This document shows, piece by piece, positions 32,317 to 40,860 of a DNA stretch of 45,133 nt. Positions within the stretch are counted from its first letter, which is position 1. The number at the start of each line of letters is the position of its first letter. The translations under genes were made by a program, and so were the position numbers. This DNA is from a virus: positions 1 to 45,133 of the IMG/VR virus record IMGVR_UViG_3300042327_000473. One strand, given 5' to 3'. The notes below the pieces were generated by a model, which worked only from the letters and a program-made list of their open reading frames with translations, made no database searches and had not been told where the DNA came from.

Positions 32317-33947
32317 TATTGTTTAGATTGATTTGTTTGTTTTTGAAAAACTGCATACACATACGCAGACCGAATAGATGGTCTGAGATTGTTTGATGTA
32401 AATTGAAAGTTGATAGATGTGCCGATTTTTCTGATTGGATTTCTTCTTGCCGAATCTTCTGAGAATTGAGCACCAAAAGAATCAATCTGAGTATCTACAT
32501 CTGGGTTTGTTATTTTAGCAATTGTAGTAACTTGAGAACCAGCCTCGGCTAGTAACTCTACTTCAGCAGAACTAAATCTCTTGTCTCCAATATTTCCAAA
32601 CGAATATTTTCTAGTTTCAAGAATTCCAATGATATTGTTTTTAGGAAATGAAAGAGGTTCTAGCGTAGCAGGAAGATAAAAAGGCAACACAGGCTTACCA
32701 GAGTTAGGGTCACCTACAGCCCAGTCTTGATATTCATCCCAATTAAGTTCTTCCAAAAGGAAAATACCTTGGTCTGTATCAGCCGCATAAAGCCGTCTTT
32801 GGTTGTCTTTCTTGGCAACAATAAAATCAAAGATATCAAATCCAACAGGATAAACATCTACAGACTCCCATTGCTTTAAGATAAAGTTAAACACCAATAC
32901 GGCATTATTATCTGTAGAGCCATCAATCGGAACAGCAATGTAGTAACGATTATTCCAATAAGTAGCAACTGAACGATAGGCGTATGTGTTGTTGATTCTT
33001 TGAATCACATCGTCAATAGGAGCAGAGATAGGGTCTGCCATTGAAAGCAACTTCATTGAGTCAGCAGACGCTGGCTGTGGCTGAAGGAAGTATACGCCAT
33101 TGTCAGACAGGAAGAACACGCCACCACCAGCCTGTACGACTGACTTTCTGGCAGAACAACCAATGTCCGTAGCAAGCGTCTTAAGGTAAGAGTCAGAAGA
33201 AAGCCCATCTCCACTTGCGTACCTATTAGAGCCTACGCCAATGTAGAAAATACTGCCACGCATAAACACCAGAAACTCATTAAGAGTCCAAGGCGATACA
33301 CCAATAATTTGGTCGTTAGCACCATTGTTAATGGTAAAAGCGTCAACAGCATCCCAATGAGTATAGTCCAAATAATTACTTACCGAAACGGTGTCGTAAT
33401 CTCTAAGTGGATTGTTTTCTGCGTGATGACTTCCTAACGCAATTAGTCTGTTTGCATAAAACAAAAGACCAGAACAGTTTGGAAACTGATGACCAGACGA
33501 GGGTGATATTGGCTGGGCTATAATAGTAACATTTAAGTCCCAAAGAAGTGGACGCTTACTCTGTCCACGAGTAATAAACACCTTGTCAATGGCTGTAACT
33601 ACATCGCAACCATCCTGTGTAGTAATAGTCTCTCCAACAGGAAAGTTGATTTTAACACCAAGCGTTTGAGTCTGAGGATTGTATGAAAACAGCCCATTAG
33701 TAACAACAACAATGATAATTTCCTGTCCAGTTGCATTAAGGTATGTTCCAACACCATAAACAGTCTGTCCAATAAGAGCACCAATGGTCTTGCGTTGAAT
33801 ACCTTTTCTTACCGTAGCAACGCCACGGTCTAGTCTGAAGTTTTGGGAACGGCTTACAATACCAGCAGGAAGGGCATTAGGATTATCACGGCTGTTAAGC
33901 CCAATAAAATTAATGTCTCCTTCTCGCTGGTATTCTTGCTGTGCCAT
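32316..33947 (-). CDS. Tail nozzle / tail tubular protein B-like (543 aa)
   Basis: The N-terminus FIGLNSRDNPNALPAGIVSR then SQNFRLDRGVATVRKG is the conserved entry of podovirus nozzle-type proteins (short-tail distal tube, as T7 gp12 or P22 gp10 in role). The rest is beta-rich with propeller-like repeats (DKVFITRGQSKRPLLWDLN, GLLFYANRLIALGSHHAENN, DNGVYFLQPQP). It would form the tube end through which DNA passes. It follows the connector genes and precedes the fibre, with TAATG junctions on both sides. Confidence 0.75.
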   Translation of the reverse strand: MAQQEYQREGDINFIGLNSRDNPNALPAGIVSRSQNFRLDRGVATVRKGIQRKTIGALIGQTVYGVGTYLNATGQEIIIVVVTNGLFSYNPQTQTLGVKINFPVGETITTQDGCDVVTAIDKVFITRGQSKRPLLWDLNVTIIAQPISPSSGHQFPNCSGLLFYANRLIALGSHHAENNPLRDYDTVSVSNYLDYTHWDAVDAFTINNGANDQIIGVSPWTLNEFLVFMRGSIFYIGVGSNRYASGDGLSSDSYLKTLATDIGCSARKSVVQAGGGVFFLSDNGVYFLQPQPASADSMKLLSMADPISAPIDDVIQRINNTYAYRSVATYWNNRYYIAVPIDGSTDNNAVLVFNFILKQWESVDVYPVGFDIFDFIVAKKDNQRRLYAADTDQGIFLLEELNWDEYQDWAVGDPNSGKPVLPFYLPATLEPLSFPKNNIIGILETRKYSFGNIGDKRFSSAEVELLAEAGSQVTTIAKITNPDVDTQIDSFGAQFSEDSARRNPIRKIGTSINFQFTSNNLRPSIRSAYVYAVFQKQTNQSKQ

Positions 33948-34054
33948 TACTTGATAACAATAGAATAGTACACAGCCTTAATCTTTTCAGACCAGCGAAC
34001 ACCAACATAAACGCCACCAAGAAAGGTGACCGTAGCGAGAATAATAGTAATCAT
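33947..34054 (-). CDS. Tiny single-pass membrane protein (35 aa)
   Basis: This short frame starts MITIILATVTFLGGVYVGV and ends in a basic/aromatic tail (RWSEKIKAVYYSIVIK). One hydrophobic segment (residues 2-19) followed by positive charge suggests a type-I-like or N-out membrane peptide. It exactly fills the space between two genes: its ATG overlaps the upstream stop (ATGA) and its stop overlaps the nozzle start (TAATG). That packing is good evidence of translation. Function unknown; a small holin-like or membrane-signalling peptide is possible. Confidence 0.65.
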   Translation of the reverse strand: MITIILATVTFLGGVYVGVRWSEKIKAVYYSIVIK

Positions 34055-34236
34055 ACAGGGAGAGAAATTTTAAGACGGTTAAGTTCAGCCTTTAGTTCGA
34101 CTTCGGTAGGCTTAGAGATAAGGGTCAGAGTACCAGCGTACTTACCGCCCTTTGAGAACTCTTGGAAGCCAAGGCAGGACTTGTCCTTAACAAAGGCAGT
34201 CCAAGAGATAGGGATTTCGATAGGTTCAGTAGCCAT
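34051..34236 (-). CDS. Small hypothetical late protein (61 aa)
   Basis: Unknown function. The sequence looks like a small beta-rich fold (EIPISWTAFVKDKSCLGFQE, then YAGTLTLISK) with a C-terminal helix (EVELKAELNRLKI). It has a TAATG junction with the gene before and an ATGA junction with the tiny membrane gene after. Possibly a minor head-tail or assembly factor judging by position. Confidence 0.6.
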   Translation of the reverse strand: MATEPIEIPISWTAFVKDKSCLGFQEFSKGGKYAGTLTLISKPTEVELKAELNRLKISLPV

Positions 34237-34826
34237 TAGGATTGGTATGTATAGTATGAACCATTTCCGTCAGAATTGTAACTGTAGTTATAGGTGTATC
34301 CACCACCCATTCCGTCATCGAACCAGCAACTTTCAGAGTAAAATGAGTAGCCGTAGTACTGGTAATTATTTCCACCTGCTACTCCTTGATAACCACCCAT
34401 ACCATTGTGGTTATATGCATTATATGAATAACCGTTGCTAAACGGACCTTGGCTACCATTACAACTTGTATTAGAAATGGTTATATAATTGTTTGTCGTA
34501 AAGGTAGCAAGTGGCTGGTTCGAATCCTTGTACTGAATATTGTAAGCACCTCCCCAATTTATATAAGTGCCACCAGAACCATCGTTTACTGTATCAACAT
34601 TACAAGTTTGATTGGGGAAGTAATAGTCAGTACCATCATTCTGGATGTATACCTCAGAACCACCGTAAGCAACAGGGTACTCAATCCCATACTGTGTGCT
34701 AACAATCGAACCAGCGGGAGGGTAGGAAGGGGCAACCACACTAGGGAACGCCACAATGGAATTAAACCCATTACGGCTAGAGCCAGACGAGATGCCTGTG
34801 CCAATCCTATGTAGGTCAACCCCCAT
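34236..34826 (-). CDS. Tyr/Gly/Asn/Ser-rich low-complexity late protein (196 aa)
   Basis: The N-terminal 90 residues are a beta-like region with VAYGGSEVYIQNDGTDYYFP. The C-terminal 80 residues are dominated by Tyr, Gly, Asn and Ser (FSNGYSYNAYNHNGMGGYQG, GGGYTYNYSYNSDGNGSYY). Two or three Cys residues are scattered. Such Tyr/Gly-rich tails are unusual and may form a surface-exposed flexible or adhesive fibre on the head. It lies between connector and small genes with TAATG on both sides. No family recognised. Confidence 0.65.
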   Translation of the reverse strand: MGVDLHRIGTGISSGSSRNGFNSIVAFPSVVAPSYPPAGSIVSTQYGIEYPVAYGGSEVYIQNDGTDYYFPNQTCNVDTVNDGSGGTYINWGGAYNIQYKDSNQPLATFTTNNYITISNTSCNGSQGPFSNGYSYNAYNHNGMGGYQGVAGGNNYQYYGYSFYSESCWFDDGMGGGYTYNYSYNSDGNGSYYTYQS

Positions 34827-35131
34827 TAGGCTGTGGCGTAAGCAATATGGACAGGCGTAGAGGCGGTGTCAGAAAAACAACGCACAATGCCATTGTAGTT
34901 ATCAAGCGAAATGGTTTCGCCAGCCTTAACCTTAAGACCAGTAGAGCCAGTTGCATTTAGAATAACAGTCAGAATAGCCGTAGCGTGTTGATTCTGGATA
35001 ATGACGCTGACACGCCTTTCGGGTGTAAGGGCAACTACAAGTGCAACAGAAGCAGATGTGCCAATGGTCACATCGGTGTGATTAAACTTCCTAAGAAATG
35101 GGGAAGAAAAAGAGATATTAGAGGAGGACAT
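34826..35131 (-). CDS. Small beta-rich head-associated protein candidate (101 aa)
   Basis: The pattern TIGTSASVALVVALTPERRV then SVIIQNQHATAILTVIL and KAGETISLDNYNG is the R-x-x-x-x-I-Q-N / A-G layout seen in many small phage beta-sandwich proteins near capsid genes. They often decorate or complete the head. I infer this from pattern and place; no catalytic residues are expected. It has TAATG junctions with both neighbours. Confidence 0.6.
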   Translation of the reverse strand: MSSSNISFSSPFLRKFNHTDVTIGTSASVALVVALTPERRVSVIIQNQHATAILTVILNATGSTGLKVKAGETISLDNYNGIVRCFSDTASTPVHIAYATA

Positions 35132-35904
35132 TATCTTGAGTATGGGTTAGTGAATTTTAGTTTAGGGATTTGATTCTGCTGATTTACCTGCTTATCCATT
35201 TCATCTTCAAGCAAGAGACGAGCCTTAGAATCAATAGCAAGAGCCTCCTGCAAAAGTGTTTCAGATGCAAACCAGTTCGCACAAGCACCCCAAGCCATAA
35301 ACTGGCTGAAAATATAAGGGATTTTTTCGATTTTCCACTTAGTAGGAGTAGTTGATGGAGACTGTCCAGCAGATGTAGTTTCTAGACAAGTGTAAAAATT
35401 GGCACTATGCGGTTTACCAGATACAGGAATATATGTTCCTGTTGAAGAACCGCTGTCAAAATAGACTTGAGAGCCAGCATAGTAAACAGTTACAGGGTCA
35501 AACAGTTCTCCTGTAAGACTAGGAACCTTTGTTCGATAATAATACCAACCTGTTGCAATAGTTGTTGTTTCAAGAACGATACGCAATTCCGTTCCAGTAT
35601 CATACAACTGATAATTCATTCCAACAGCCCTGCTAGAAACAAGGGGATTAAGCGTATAAACGCCAAGAACCTCTCCGCATTCAGCGTTTGGGATAAAGTA
35701 AGTAACGCCACTAGCGTCAACGACAGTAGTAAATTCAGCAACCCTGCACACATCAGCCCAGAGTTGGTTTTCCCAAGCCTCACGAATGCGTGAGTTGCAG
35801 AAATCCCTAAACTGACCAAAGGTCTCCCTGTTGATGTTATATCTATCGTTTCCGCTGTATTGTAGAGCGTCAAATAGAATCTGGGAAAAGTTTTGTGTTC
35901 TCAT
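35131..35904 (-). CDS. Head-tail adaptor / tail tubular protein A-like (257 aa)
   Basis: The N-terminal 50 residues are helical (FSQILFDALQYSGNDRYNIN, then FGQFRDFCNSRIREAWENQLW), like adaptor proteins that dock below the portal. A beta-rich middle follows (VTYFIPNAECGEVLGVYTLN) and a helical C-terminus (NWFASETLLQEALAIDSKAR). The R-I-R-E-A-W-E segment is common in phage proteins of this class. Its position after capsid and before nozzle fits a connector ring. It overlaps the previous gene by 4 bases. Confidence 0.6.
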   Translation of the reverse strand: MRTQNFSQILFDALQYSGNDRYNINRETFGQFRDFCNSRIREAWENQLWADVCRVAEFTTVVDASGVTYFIPNAECGEVLGVYTLNPLVSSRAVGMNYQLYDTGTELRIVLETTTIATGWYYYRTKVPSLTGELFDPVTVYYAGSQVYFDSGSSTGTYIPVSGKPHSANFYTCLETTSAGQSPSTTPTKWKIEKIPYIFSQFMAWGACANWFASETLLQEALAIDSKARLLLEDEMDKQVNQQNQIPKLKFTNPYSR

Positions 35905-36266
35905 ACGAGGAATCCGTCTGCTCCAAATACAGAGCCATTAACTACCGTCTTCTTAACATAATTCCGCACCGCACATTCTGGGTTATCCCGAAGGAACTCC
36001 CGCATAAATTGTTTATCCTTCCAGCAATCGTAGCCAAGTCTATGACCCCAATAGTGAAAAGCATCATCTGGAATGTTGGCAACCTTACGCCCGAAACCTT
36101 CAATATTGTTGGCTTCGTGCGTATGGTTGAAATGAGCCATCTTAGTGGCGTTAGCCTTGGCAACAGCCTCATTCATTCTCCAACCGTTGATGAGTTCCCG
36201 CTCCAAATCCTTATGGAGATGGGCGGGAATCACATCGACAAGTGACTGAACTATATCGTCAGCCAC
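35901..36266 (-). CDS. Hypothetical head-region protein (121 aa)
   Basis: A mostly helical, His/Asn-rich protein (VAKANATKMAHFNHTHEANN; DDAFHYWGHRLGYDCWKDKQ). No recognised domain. It is read directly after the major capsid gene (7 bases between them) and overlaps the adaptor gene by 4 bases, a position often taken by head-completion or decoration factors. Start context is without a Shine-Dalgarno sequence. Confidence 0.6.
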   Translation of the reverse strand: MADDIVQSLVDVIPAHLHKDLERELINGWRMNEAVAKANATKMAHFNHTHEANNIEGFGRKVANIPDDAFHYWGHRLGYDCWKDKQFMREFLRDNPECAVRNYVKKTVVNGSVFGADGFLV

Positions 36267-36273
36267 GAATTAG

Positions 36274-37305
36274 TTACGAGGTGAAGTCGAACTTAGCGAG
36301 ACCAAGAGGATTCTTGACGATGCAAGTAGCCACGGCTTCGACAAGTCGAGCAGGACCACCACCATTGTCAGTCAGTTCCTTGACCTGTGCGATGTTGCCA
36401 CCATAACCAACGCCAACCAAGTCCATATTCAGCAGGTAACCGCAGAAGTTGTTCTTGAGGAAGAGGGAGGTATGGAGACGAATCGAGCCAAAGTCACCTT
36501 CGAAGACATCGATACCAGACTTGTACACGCTGGCTTCAGAGTCTCTGTTAAGAGTTCTGATGACCGAAGCGGTGCTAGTCGAACCATTCTGTCTAGTCGT
36601 GTAGGTGAGGTTCGTGAAGGCTTGCTTCAACTTGTAGCCAACGAGACCGTCAAAGGACTGCGAGCGACCAGTCTGTTCAAAGACGGAAGCAAGCATATTC
36701 TGACAGACTGTTTCATCAAGGAGGGCAGTACCAACCGTGGAGATGCTAGAGGTAGGAGTACGGAACGGAGTAGGGACAGCCAGATAGGTGTCACCTGTGA
36801 AGTCGTTCTTAATCCAGCCATCGAGACCACGAGTAGCATAACCCTGCGAAACGCCATCGTCAGCCTTGGGAAGATTGCCAGAGCAAAGAGTCTTCTCCAT
36901 AGTACGCTTGATGGTTTCGGTAGCCTTACCAACATTGTTGGCGAGTTCCGACTTAACACCAGCGATGACAGCGATATCAGTTGTCAGAGGAGACACACGA
37001 GTTGCCTGTCTGAAAATCTGAATGTGGTTGGAGAGTTCGTAGCGGTACTGAGTAGCACCATCCTTAACGAAGTTCTTGATGGAAGCACCATTCGGGTCAA
37101 CATCCGTACCGTCAACGATACCAGCCTGTTCGGAGGTAACGGTGGGGAGGGAGTCAGCCTGCCATCTGAACAGCGTATTTCCAGGTTTTGCAACCTTGGG
37201 AGCCATAGAGGTGAACGGAGTGGACTTCGCATCGATGAGCGAGATGATGTCAGCGAGGGCTTCCCGCTTACCGCTGACGATATTTCTTTCTGTGAGACTT
37301 GCCAT
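36274..37305 (-). CDS. Major capsid protein, SU10/DUF5309-like
   Basis: A 343-residue HK97-fold capsid protein of the SU10-like (DUF5309) group. Family features: REALADIISLIDAKSTPFTS near the N-terminus, a Trp-containing strand (FRWQADSLP), RYELSNHIQIFRQATRVSPL (about residues 93-112) and a following helix ending IKRTMEKTLCSGN. The C-terminal third has beta-rich axial-domain sequence (VYKSGIDVFEGDFGSIRLHT). It follows the scaffold gene by 17 bases, and its ATG comes after TACTACT, shared with the genes starting at 16253 and 14545. It forms the icosahedral shell. Confidence 0.8.
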   Translation of the reverse strand: MASLTERNIVSGKREALADIISLIDAKSTPFTSMAPKVAKPGNTLFRWQADSLPTVTSEQAGIVDGTDVDPNGASIKNFVKDGATQYRYELSNHIQIFRQATRVSPLTTDIAVIAGVKSELANNVGKATETIKRTMEKTLCSGNLPKADDGVSQGYATRGLDGWIKNDFTGDTYLAVPTPFRTPTSSISTVGTALLDETVCQNMLASVFEQTGRSQSFDGLVGYKLKQAFTNLTYTTRQNGSTSTASVIRTLNRDSEASVYKSGIDVFEGDFGSIRLHTSLFLKNNFCGYLLNMDLVGVGYGGNIAQVKELTDNGGGPARLVEAVATCIVKNPLGLAKFDFTS

Positions 37306-37322
37306 AGTAGTAGTTTTTTAGT

Positions 37323-38291
37323 TTACAGGAACTTGTTCATAATAATATCTGTAAGGTCTTCGGTTCTGCCAGACTTGGCGAACTTGGCGTATGCATTTTG
37401 ACTGCGAACTTCCTGCTTTTGAACAGTCGGTGCTACACCACTAGAACGAGGCTGAACAGGTGCTTTTGAGATGGTAGTTTGACTTCTACCATTTTCTCTG
37501 GCTTTGACTCCACGAATGTAGTCTCCAATAACCATTTTATAATCGGGAAACTTCTTGATTTGGGGGAACGCCCTTAGAAACGATTCTGCAATCTGTCTCT
37601 CTTTAGACGAACTATCCTTCCACCACGAATATTCCTTATTAGCAACGATTTCGATTTGGTCTCTGGCTTGAATGTACTTGTAACGCTCTGGTAGCCCTTC
37701 TTCAAGTGCCTTCGTTGCGTTAACTTTAATCTGCCTTAACTTGGCAGGGTCAAAATACTCTTCATTCCCATCTTTGTCTGTAACTGTGATTCCATCAGCA
37801 TTTTCATCTGCCCAATTTCTGACCGACCTTGCTTGGGCAATCTCTGCCTCAATTTCTGCAAGCGAATCAATATTGGAAAAAGGAATGCTTCTATCCTCAT
37901 ATACAGGCTTGGATGCCGTGGTCTTGGCGTTTTCAAGTTCTGCCTTCAACTGAGTGATGGTCGCTTCCGCTTCCATTCTCTTAGCCGTCAACTTATCGAT
38001 ACGCTTTTGTACACCACGAGATACCTCCTCTTGCTCTCCCTCGGACTTTGAATGAACCTCTTCGCCCTCAGTATCTGTGTTAGTGTCCATTTCTGGCTCA
38101 CTTTCAGACTGCTGGACTTCGGGCTGATTACTATCGGCTTCGCCTTCTTCCGTCTGCGGGGAGGATTCATCGTCCCACAGAAGTTGGTTCAGTCTATCGT
38201 TTAGAACGCTAGAACTAGGAAAAGAATCTTCCTGTTGAGAATTTTCGGGGCTGGAGGTATTCTCGTTTCCAGTATTATTATCGGGGGTCAT
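37323..38291 (-). CDS. Scaffold protein candidate (322 aa)
   Basis: The N-terminal 100 residues are acidic, Ser/Glu/Gln-rich and probably disordered (EEGEADSNQPEVQQSESEPE). Residues about 100-130 are a coiled coil (RIDKLTAKRMEAEATITQLK), and the C-terminus is basic and Gln/Ser-rich. A disordered acidic start, helical middle and basic end, directly before the major capsid gene, is typical of scaffolding proteins that guide head assembly and are removed later. No protease gene was recognised. Confidence 0.7.
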   Translation of the reverse strand: MTPDNNTGNENTSSPENSQQEDSFPSSSVLNDRLNQLLWDDESSPQTEEGEADSNQPEVQQSESEPEMDTNTDTEGEEVHSKSEGEQEEVSRGVQKRIDKLTAKRMEAEATITQLKAELENAKTTASKPVYEDRSIPFSNIDSLAEIEAEIAQARSVRNWADENADGITVTDKDGNEEYFDPAKLRQIKVNATKALEEGLPERYKYIQARDQIEIVANKEYSWWKDSSSKERQIAESFLRAFPQIKKFPDYKMVIGDYIRGVKARENGRSQTTISKAPVQPRSSGVAPTVQKQEVRSQNAYAKFAKSGRTEDLTDIIMNKFL

Positions 38292-38361
38292 TAGAATAAG
38301 TCTAAAGTGCTTTTGTTTTAGGCAGGATTTTTACAGACTTCCAGAAACTGTTGGACTCACA

Positions 38362-38388
38362 CTTGACACCTTTTTTACAAGTGTCAAG
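38362..38388 (-). promoter_or_regulatory. 8-bp hairpin in the spacer between portal and scaffold modules
   Basis: A perfect stem CTTGACAC/GTGTCAAG with an 11-base loop sits in a 108-base space, the longest gap in the late operon between a stop at 38400 and the scaffold start at 38291. T-rich sequence in the loop does not make it a terminator. TTGACA is present but without a convincing -10. It could set different mRNA levels for the packaging and capsid modules. Confidence 0.3.
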
Positions 38389-38399
38389 CGATTGTAAAT

Positions 38400-38627
38400 T
38401 TATTCTTTCAGAGCCTTGGCTCGTTCTTCAAGGAGCAAGTTCTTAAAGTCAGTCATTGCAGATGCTCTACCGCATTGGTGAACACGAGTTTCACCAACTA
38501 CATCCTGTTGCAACGCTCTACTGGTTTCAGATTGAATGTTTAGGTCAACAATATACAAAATATGCTCCCAGAGCGGGTTAGGAGCAGTAAATGCAAATGT
38601 GCCAATGTTATAATCAGTATCCTTCAT
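38400..38627 (-). CDS. Small hypothetical late protein (75 aa)
   Basis: Starts MKDTDYNIGTFAFTAPNPLW, followed by a helix (EHILYIVDLNIQSETSRALQ) and a charged C-terminus ending LLLEERAKALKE. No domain recognised. It overlaps the end of the portal gene by 14 bases and is the last gene before the spacer with the hairpin. Possibly a head-assembly factor, judged by position only. Confidence 0.6.
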   Translation of the reverse strand: MKDTDYNIGTFAFTAPNPLWEHILYIVDLNIQSETSRALQQDVVGETRVHQCGRASAMTDFKNLLLEERAKALKE

Positions 38628-40860
38628 TTCCCTGTGGCTGTTGATTGTTAGAGTTTACATTAATGTTGTTATTAATGGTAGGAGACTGCTGACCACCTTG
38701 ACCCTCTTGTTTCATCTTATCAGCAACAGGGGATACGCCAATTCTGCCAATCTGCTTATTCTGCTCCTGCATAACCGACATTTGCAGGTTCTTGACATAA
38801 TTTTGAAGCATCATCTGGAACATCTGGTCTGACTGGGAAGCCTGTTGAGCCTTAGGATTCTTACTCATAATGTCCTGCAAGTACTGCATCTTAGTAGAGG
38901 CGGTAGGGTCGTTTTCGACATAACTAGCCTCATTGCCAAGCATCATCATACCAATCTCCGTTTGAACATCCTTGTATAGCCTCTGGGAGGCAGATGCATT
39001 GTTAATGATGAGTTCCCTAGCAGAATCTGGTGCAATGGCTTCAATAGCCTTTTGAACCAATCTATTTCTATCAATTACACCTCCACTATCCATAGGAACA
39101 ACAAACTGTGTGATAGCCTGTAGTTTCTCAAGAACTAGGTCTGAGTAAAGGTTACGAACATCAAACCTAACTTCAAAATCGTACTGATTGGTAATATTAT
39201 CAATTACCTTTGGCATAGGAAGTGATGTAATTCTTTCCACCTCTACAACATCCATATACTGAAGGCACAACTGTAGCATCTGGCTGTAAACCTCAGTCCA
39301 CGCTGTCAGCCAATTGTCAACGGAGTTTTGCTGAAGCATCTGAGCAAGGGCAGGAGGAGTGTCTTCACGCACAAGACCAAAATAAGCAGAAGCATTCTTT
39401 TCCACAGTAGACACGACAAACTCAGCAATAGTAGGAGTTCCTCTCGGAGGCTCCATCCACTTGTAGTCATTTACATCAGAAACAGGGAGTAACATTGCTG
39501 GTCCGATTCTTCCAGTACCGCCAACTCGTCTCTTATACATTAGTGGAGGAACTGTTTCGAAGGCTGTACGGTCTCTCATCGAGTCGTGCTGTGCCTTAAG
39601 TTCCGCTTGGTCTGTAGATAGGATATCGGTGATTCCACGGCTTTCGTAAACGGCTTTGCGAATGTACTCCCTGCGAAGCACAACAAAAGGATATTTGCCG
39701 TGAGCATAACCCAGTTTGCCGTGCTTCAAATATGTATCACCCTGTGCGTTGGGAGAAAAAATGGTGTAATAAATACAAGGGTTACCAGACTCATTAAGTT
39801 GTCTGTAGTAGGCATAACTTACTTCAATTAGATTAGCAGTCTTGCTCCTATAGTCATTCATAGAACGATTAATAGGGACAATGTTTGGGTCTCTCCAAAG
39901 CGTAAACATACCCTTTGTTTTAATAGCATCCTCAACACCTTCTTCATTCCAGCCATCCGTGCTAATCATAGAACGAACTTCCAGTTCCGTCATAAATACC
40001 TTTCTGAAAATTAGACGAGCCTTCTGAAGGTCAATGGTTTCTGGCGGGAAAGAAATTTCATCATACGGCTTAAGGGCTGTAATAACAGGAAGATTCTTAA
40101 TAAGCGTTTCCTTGTAAATGACAGCAAATCCCTGTTCTCTCATTTCTTTGATAAGTCTTCTGATTTCCTTTTCAGAAAAATCTGGCATATAATTAGAAAC
40201 AAGCGTTACAGCCAGTTCTTCTTGAGCAGGGTCAATAATTACACTTGGAAGAGATGCCAATGGGCTATTTGGATTTTGACCAGCCATTTCAGTCGCAATA
40301 TTTACCAAATCTGAAATAGTAAATCTTTCTTCTACCGTTCCCATTTCCTGTTCCCATCCAATGTGCATAGCAGACCATCCGTACTGGTTTGTGTACTGAC
40401 CATACATTTCAGCCTCTCTTCGCATATCTTGGTTCTGTCTTCCTTTACCAACATATTCCAAAAGCATACTCATACCGCCAGCCGTAGCCGAATCATCAGA
40501 AGTTCTTCCAGATACGCCAAGTTTAGCACCCTTCAATGCGTTCATCCAAAGAGCAGTCTGCTCATTAATGATTCTATCAATCAGTCTAACTCTAGCATCG
40601 GACGCACCTTCAAACGGCAAAGCAGGGTCATCCTCATCACGGTTTTTGCTAAATTTTTTACCGTCAGAAGTTTGCCCATTCCAGCGACAAAAACGAATAT
40701 CGTCATTTTCGTTAACTTCGTGGATATTAGAGCCAAAAAGGTAAGAACGGTTAAGTTCGGAAACTAACTCTTGAATATTAGGAGTTTCGCTACCGTACAG
40801 AAGTTTGTCATCTGTTTTGTTGTCTCCGTGAAATTTCTCAGAATCGTATTCGTTGCTCAT
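38614..40860 (-). CDS. Portal protein
   Basis: A 748-residue protein with the portal layout of podoviruses. The N-terminal region (about 60-160) includes DDPALPFEGASDARVRLIDR, the P-W/F-x-G-A-S-x-x motif common at portal N-termini. A mixed wing/stem region follows, and a Gln/Asn/Met-rich helical C-terminus (about 640-748) that could form the barrel, ending in a low-complexity NNNINVNSNNQQPQ tail. A ring of twelve copies would form the DNA entry pore. It is coupled to the terminase gene by TAATG and directly follows it, the standard packaging module order. Confidence 0.8.
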   Translation of the reverse strand: MSNEYDSEKFHGDNKTDDKLLYGSETPNIQELVSELNRSYLFGSNIHEVNENDDIRFCRWNGQTSDGKKFSKNRDEDDPALPFEGASDARVRLIDRIINEQTALWMNALKGAKLGVSGRTSDDSATAGGMSMLLEYVGKGRQNQDMRREAEMYGQYTNQYGWSAMHIGWEQEMGTVEERFTISDLVNIATEMAGQNPNSPLASLPSVIIDPAQEELAVTLVSNYMPDFSEKEIRRLIKEMREQGFAVIYKETLIKNLPVITALKPYDEISFPPETIDLQKARLIFRKVFMTELEVRSMISTDGWNEEGVEDAIKTKGMFTLWRDPNIVPINRSMNDYRSKTANLIEVSYAYYRQLNESGNPCIYYTIFSPNAQGDTYLKHGKLGYAHGKYPFVVLRREYIRKAVYESRGITDILSTDQAELKAQHDSMRDRTAFETVPPLMYKRRVGGTGRIGPAMLLPVSDVNDYKWMEPPRGTPTIAEFVVSTVEKNASAYFGLVREDTPPALAQMLQQNSVDNWLTAWTEVYSQMLQLCLQYMDVVEVERITSLPMPKVIDNITNQYDFEVRFDVRNLYSDLVLEKLQAITQFVVPMDSGGVIDRNRLVQKAIEAIAPDSARELIINNASASQRLYKDVQTEIGMMMLGNEASYVENDPTASTKMQYLQDIMSKNPKAQQASQSDQMFQMMLQNYVKNLQMSVMQEQNKQIGRIGVSPVADKMKQEGQGGQQSPTINNNINVNSNNQQPQGNEGY

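Noticed and set aside
36472-37401. 309-codon open frame antisense to the major capsid gene
   Set aside because: It mirrors the capsid gene; long antisense frames arise from codon bias, and the capsid frame has clear family motifs.
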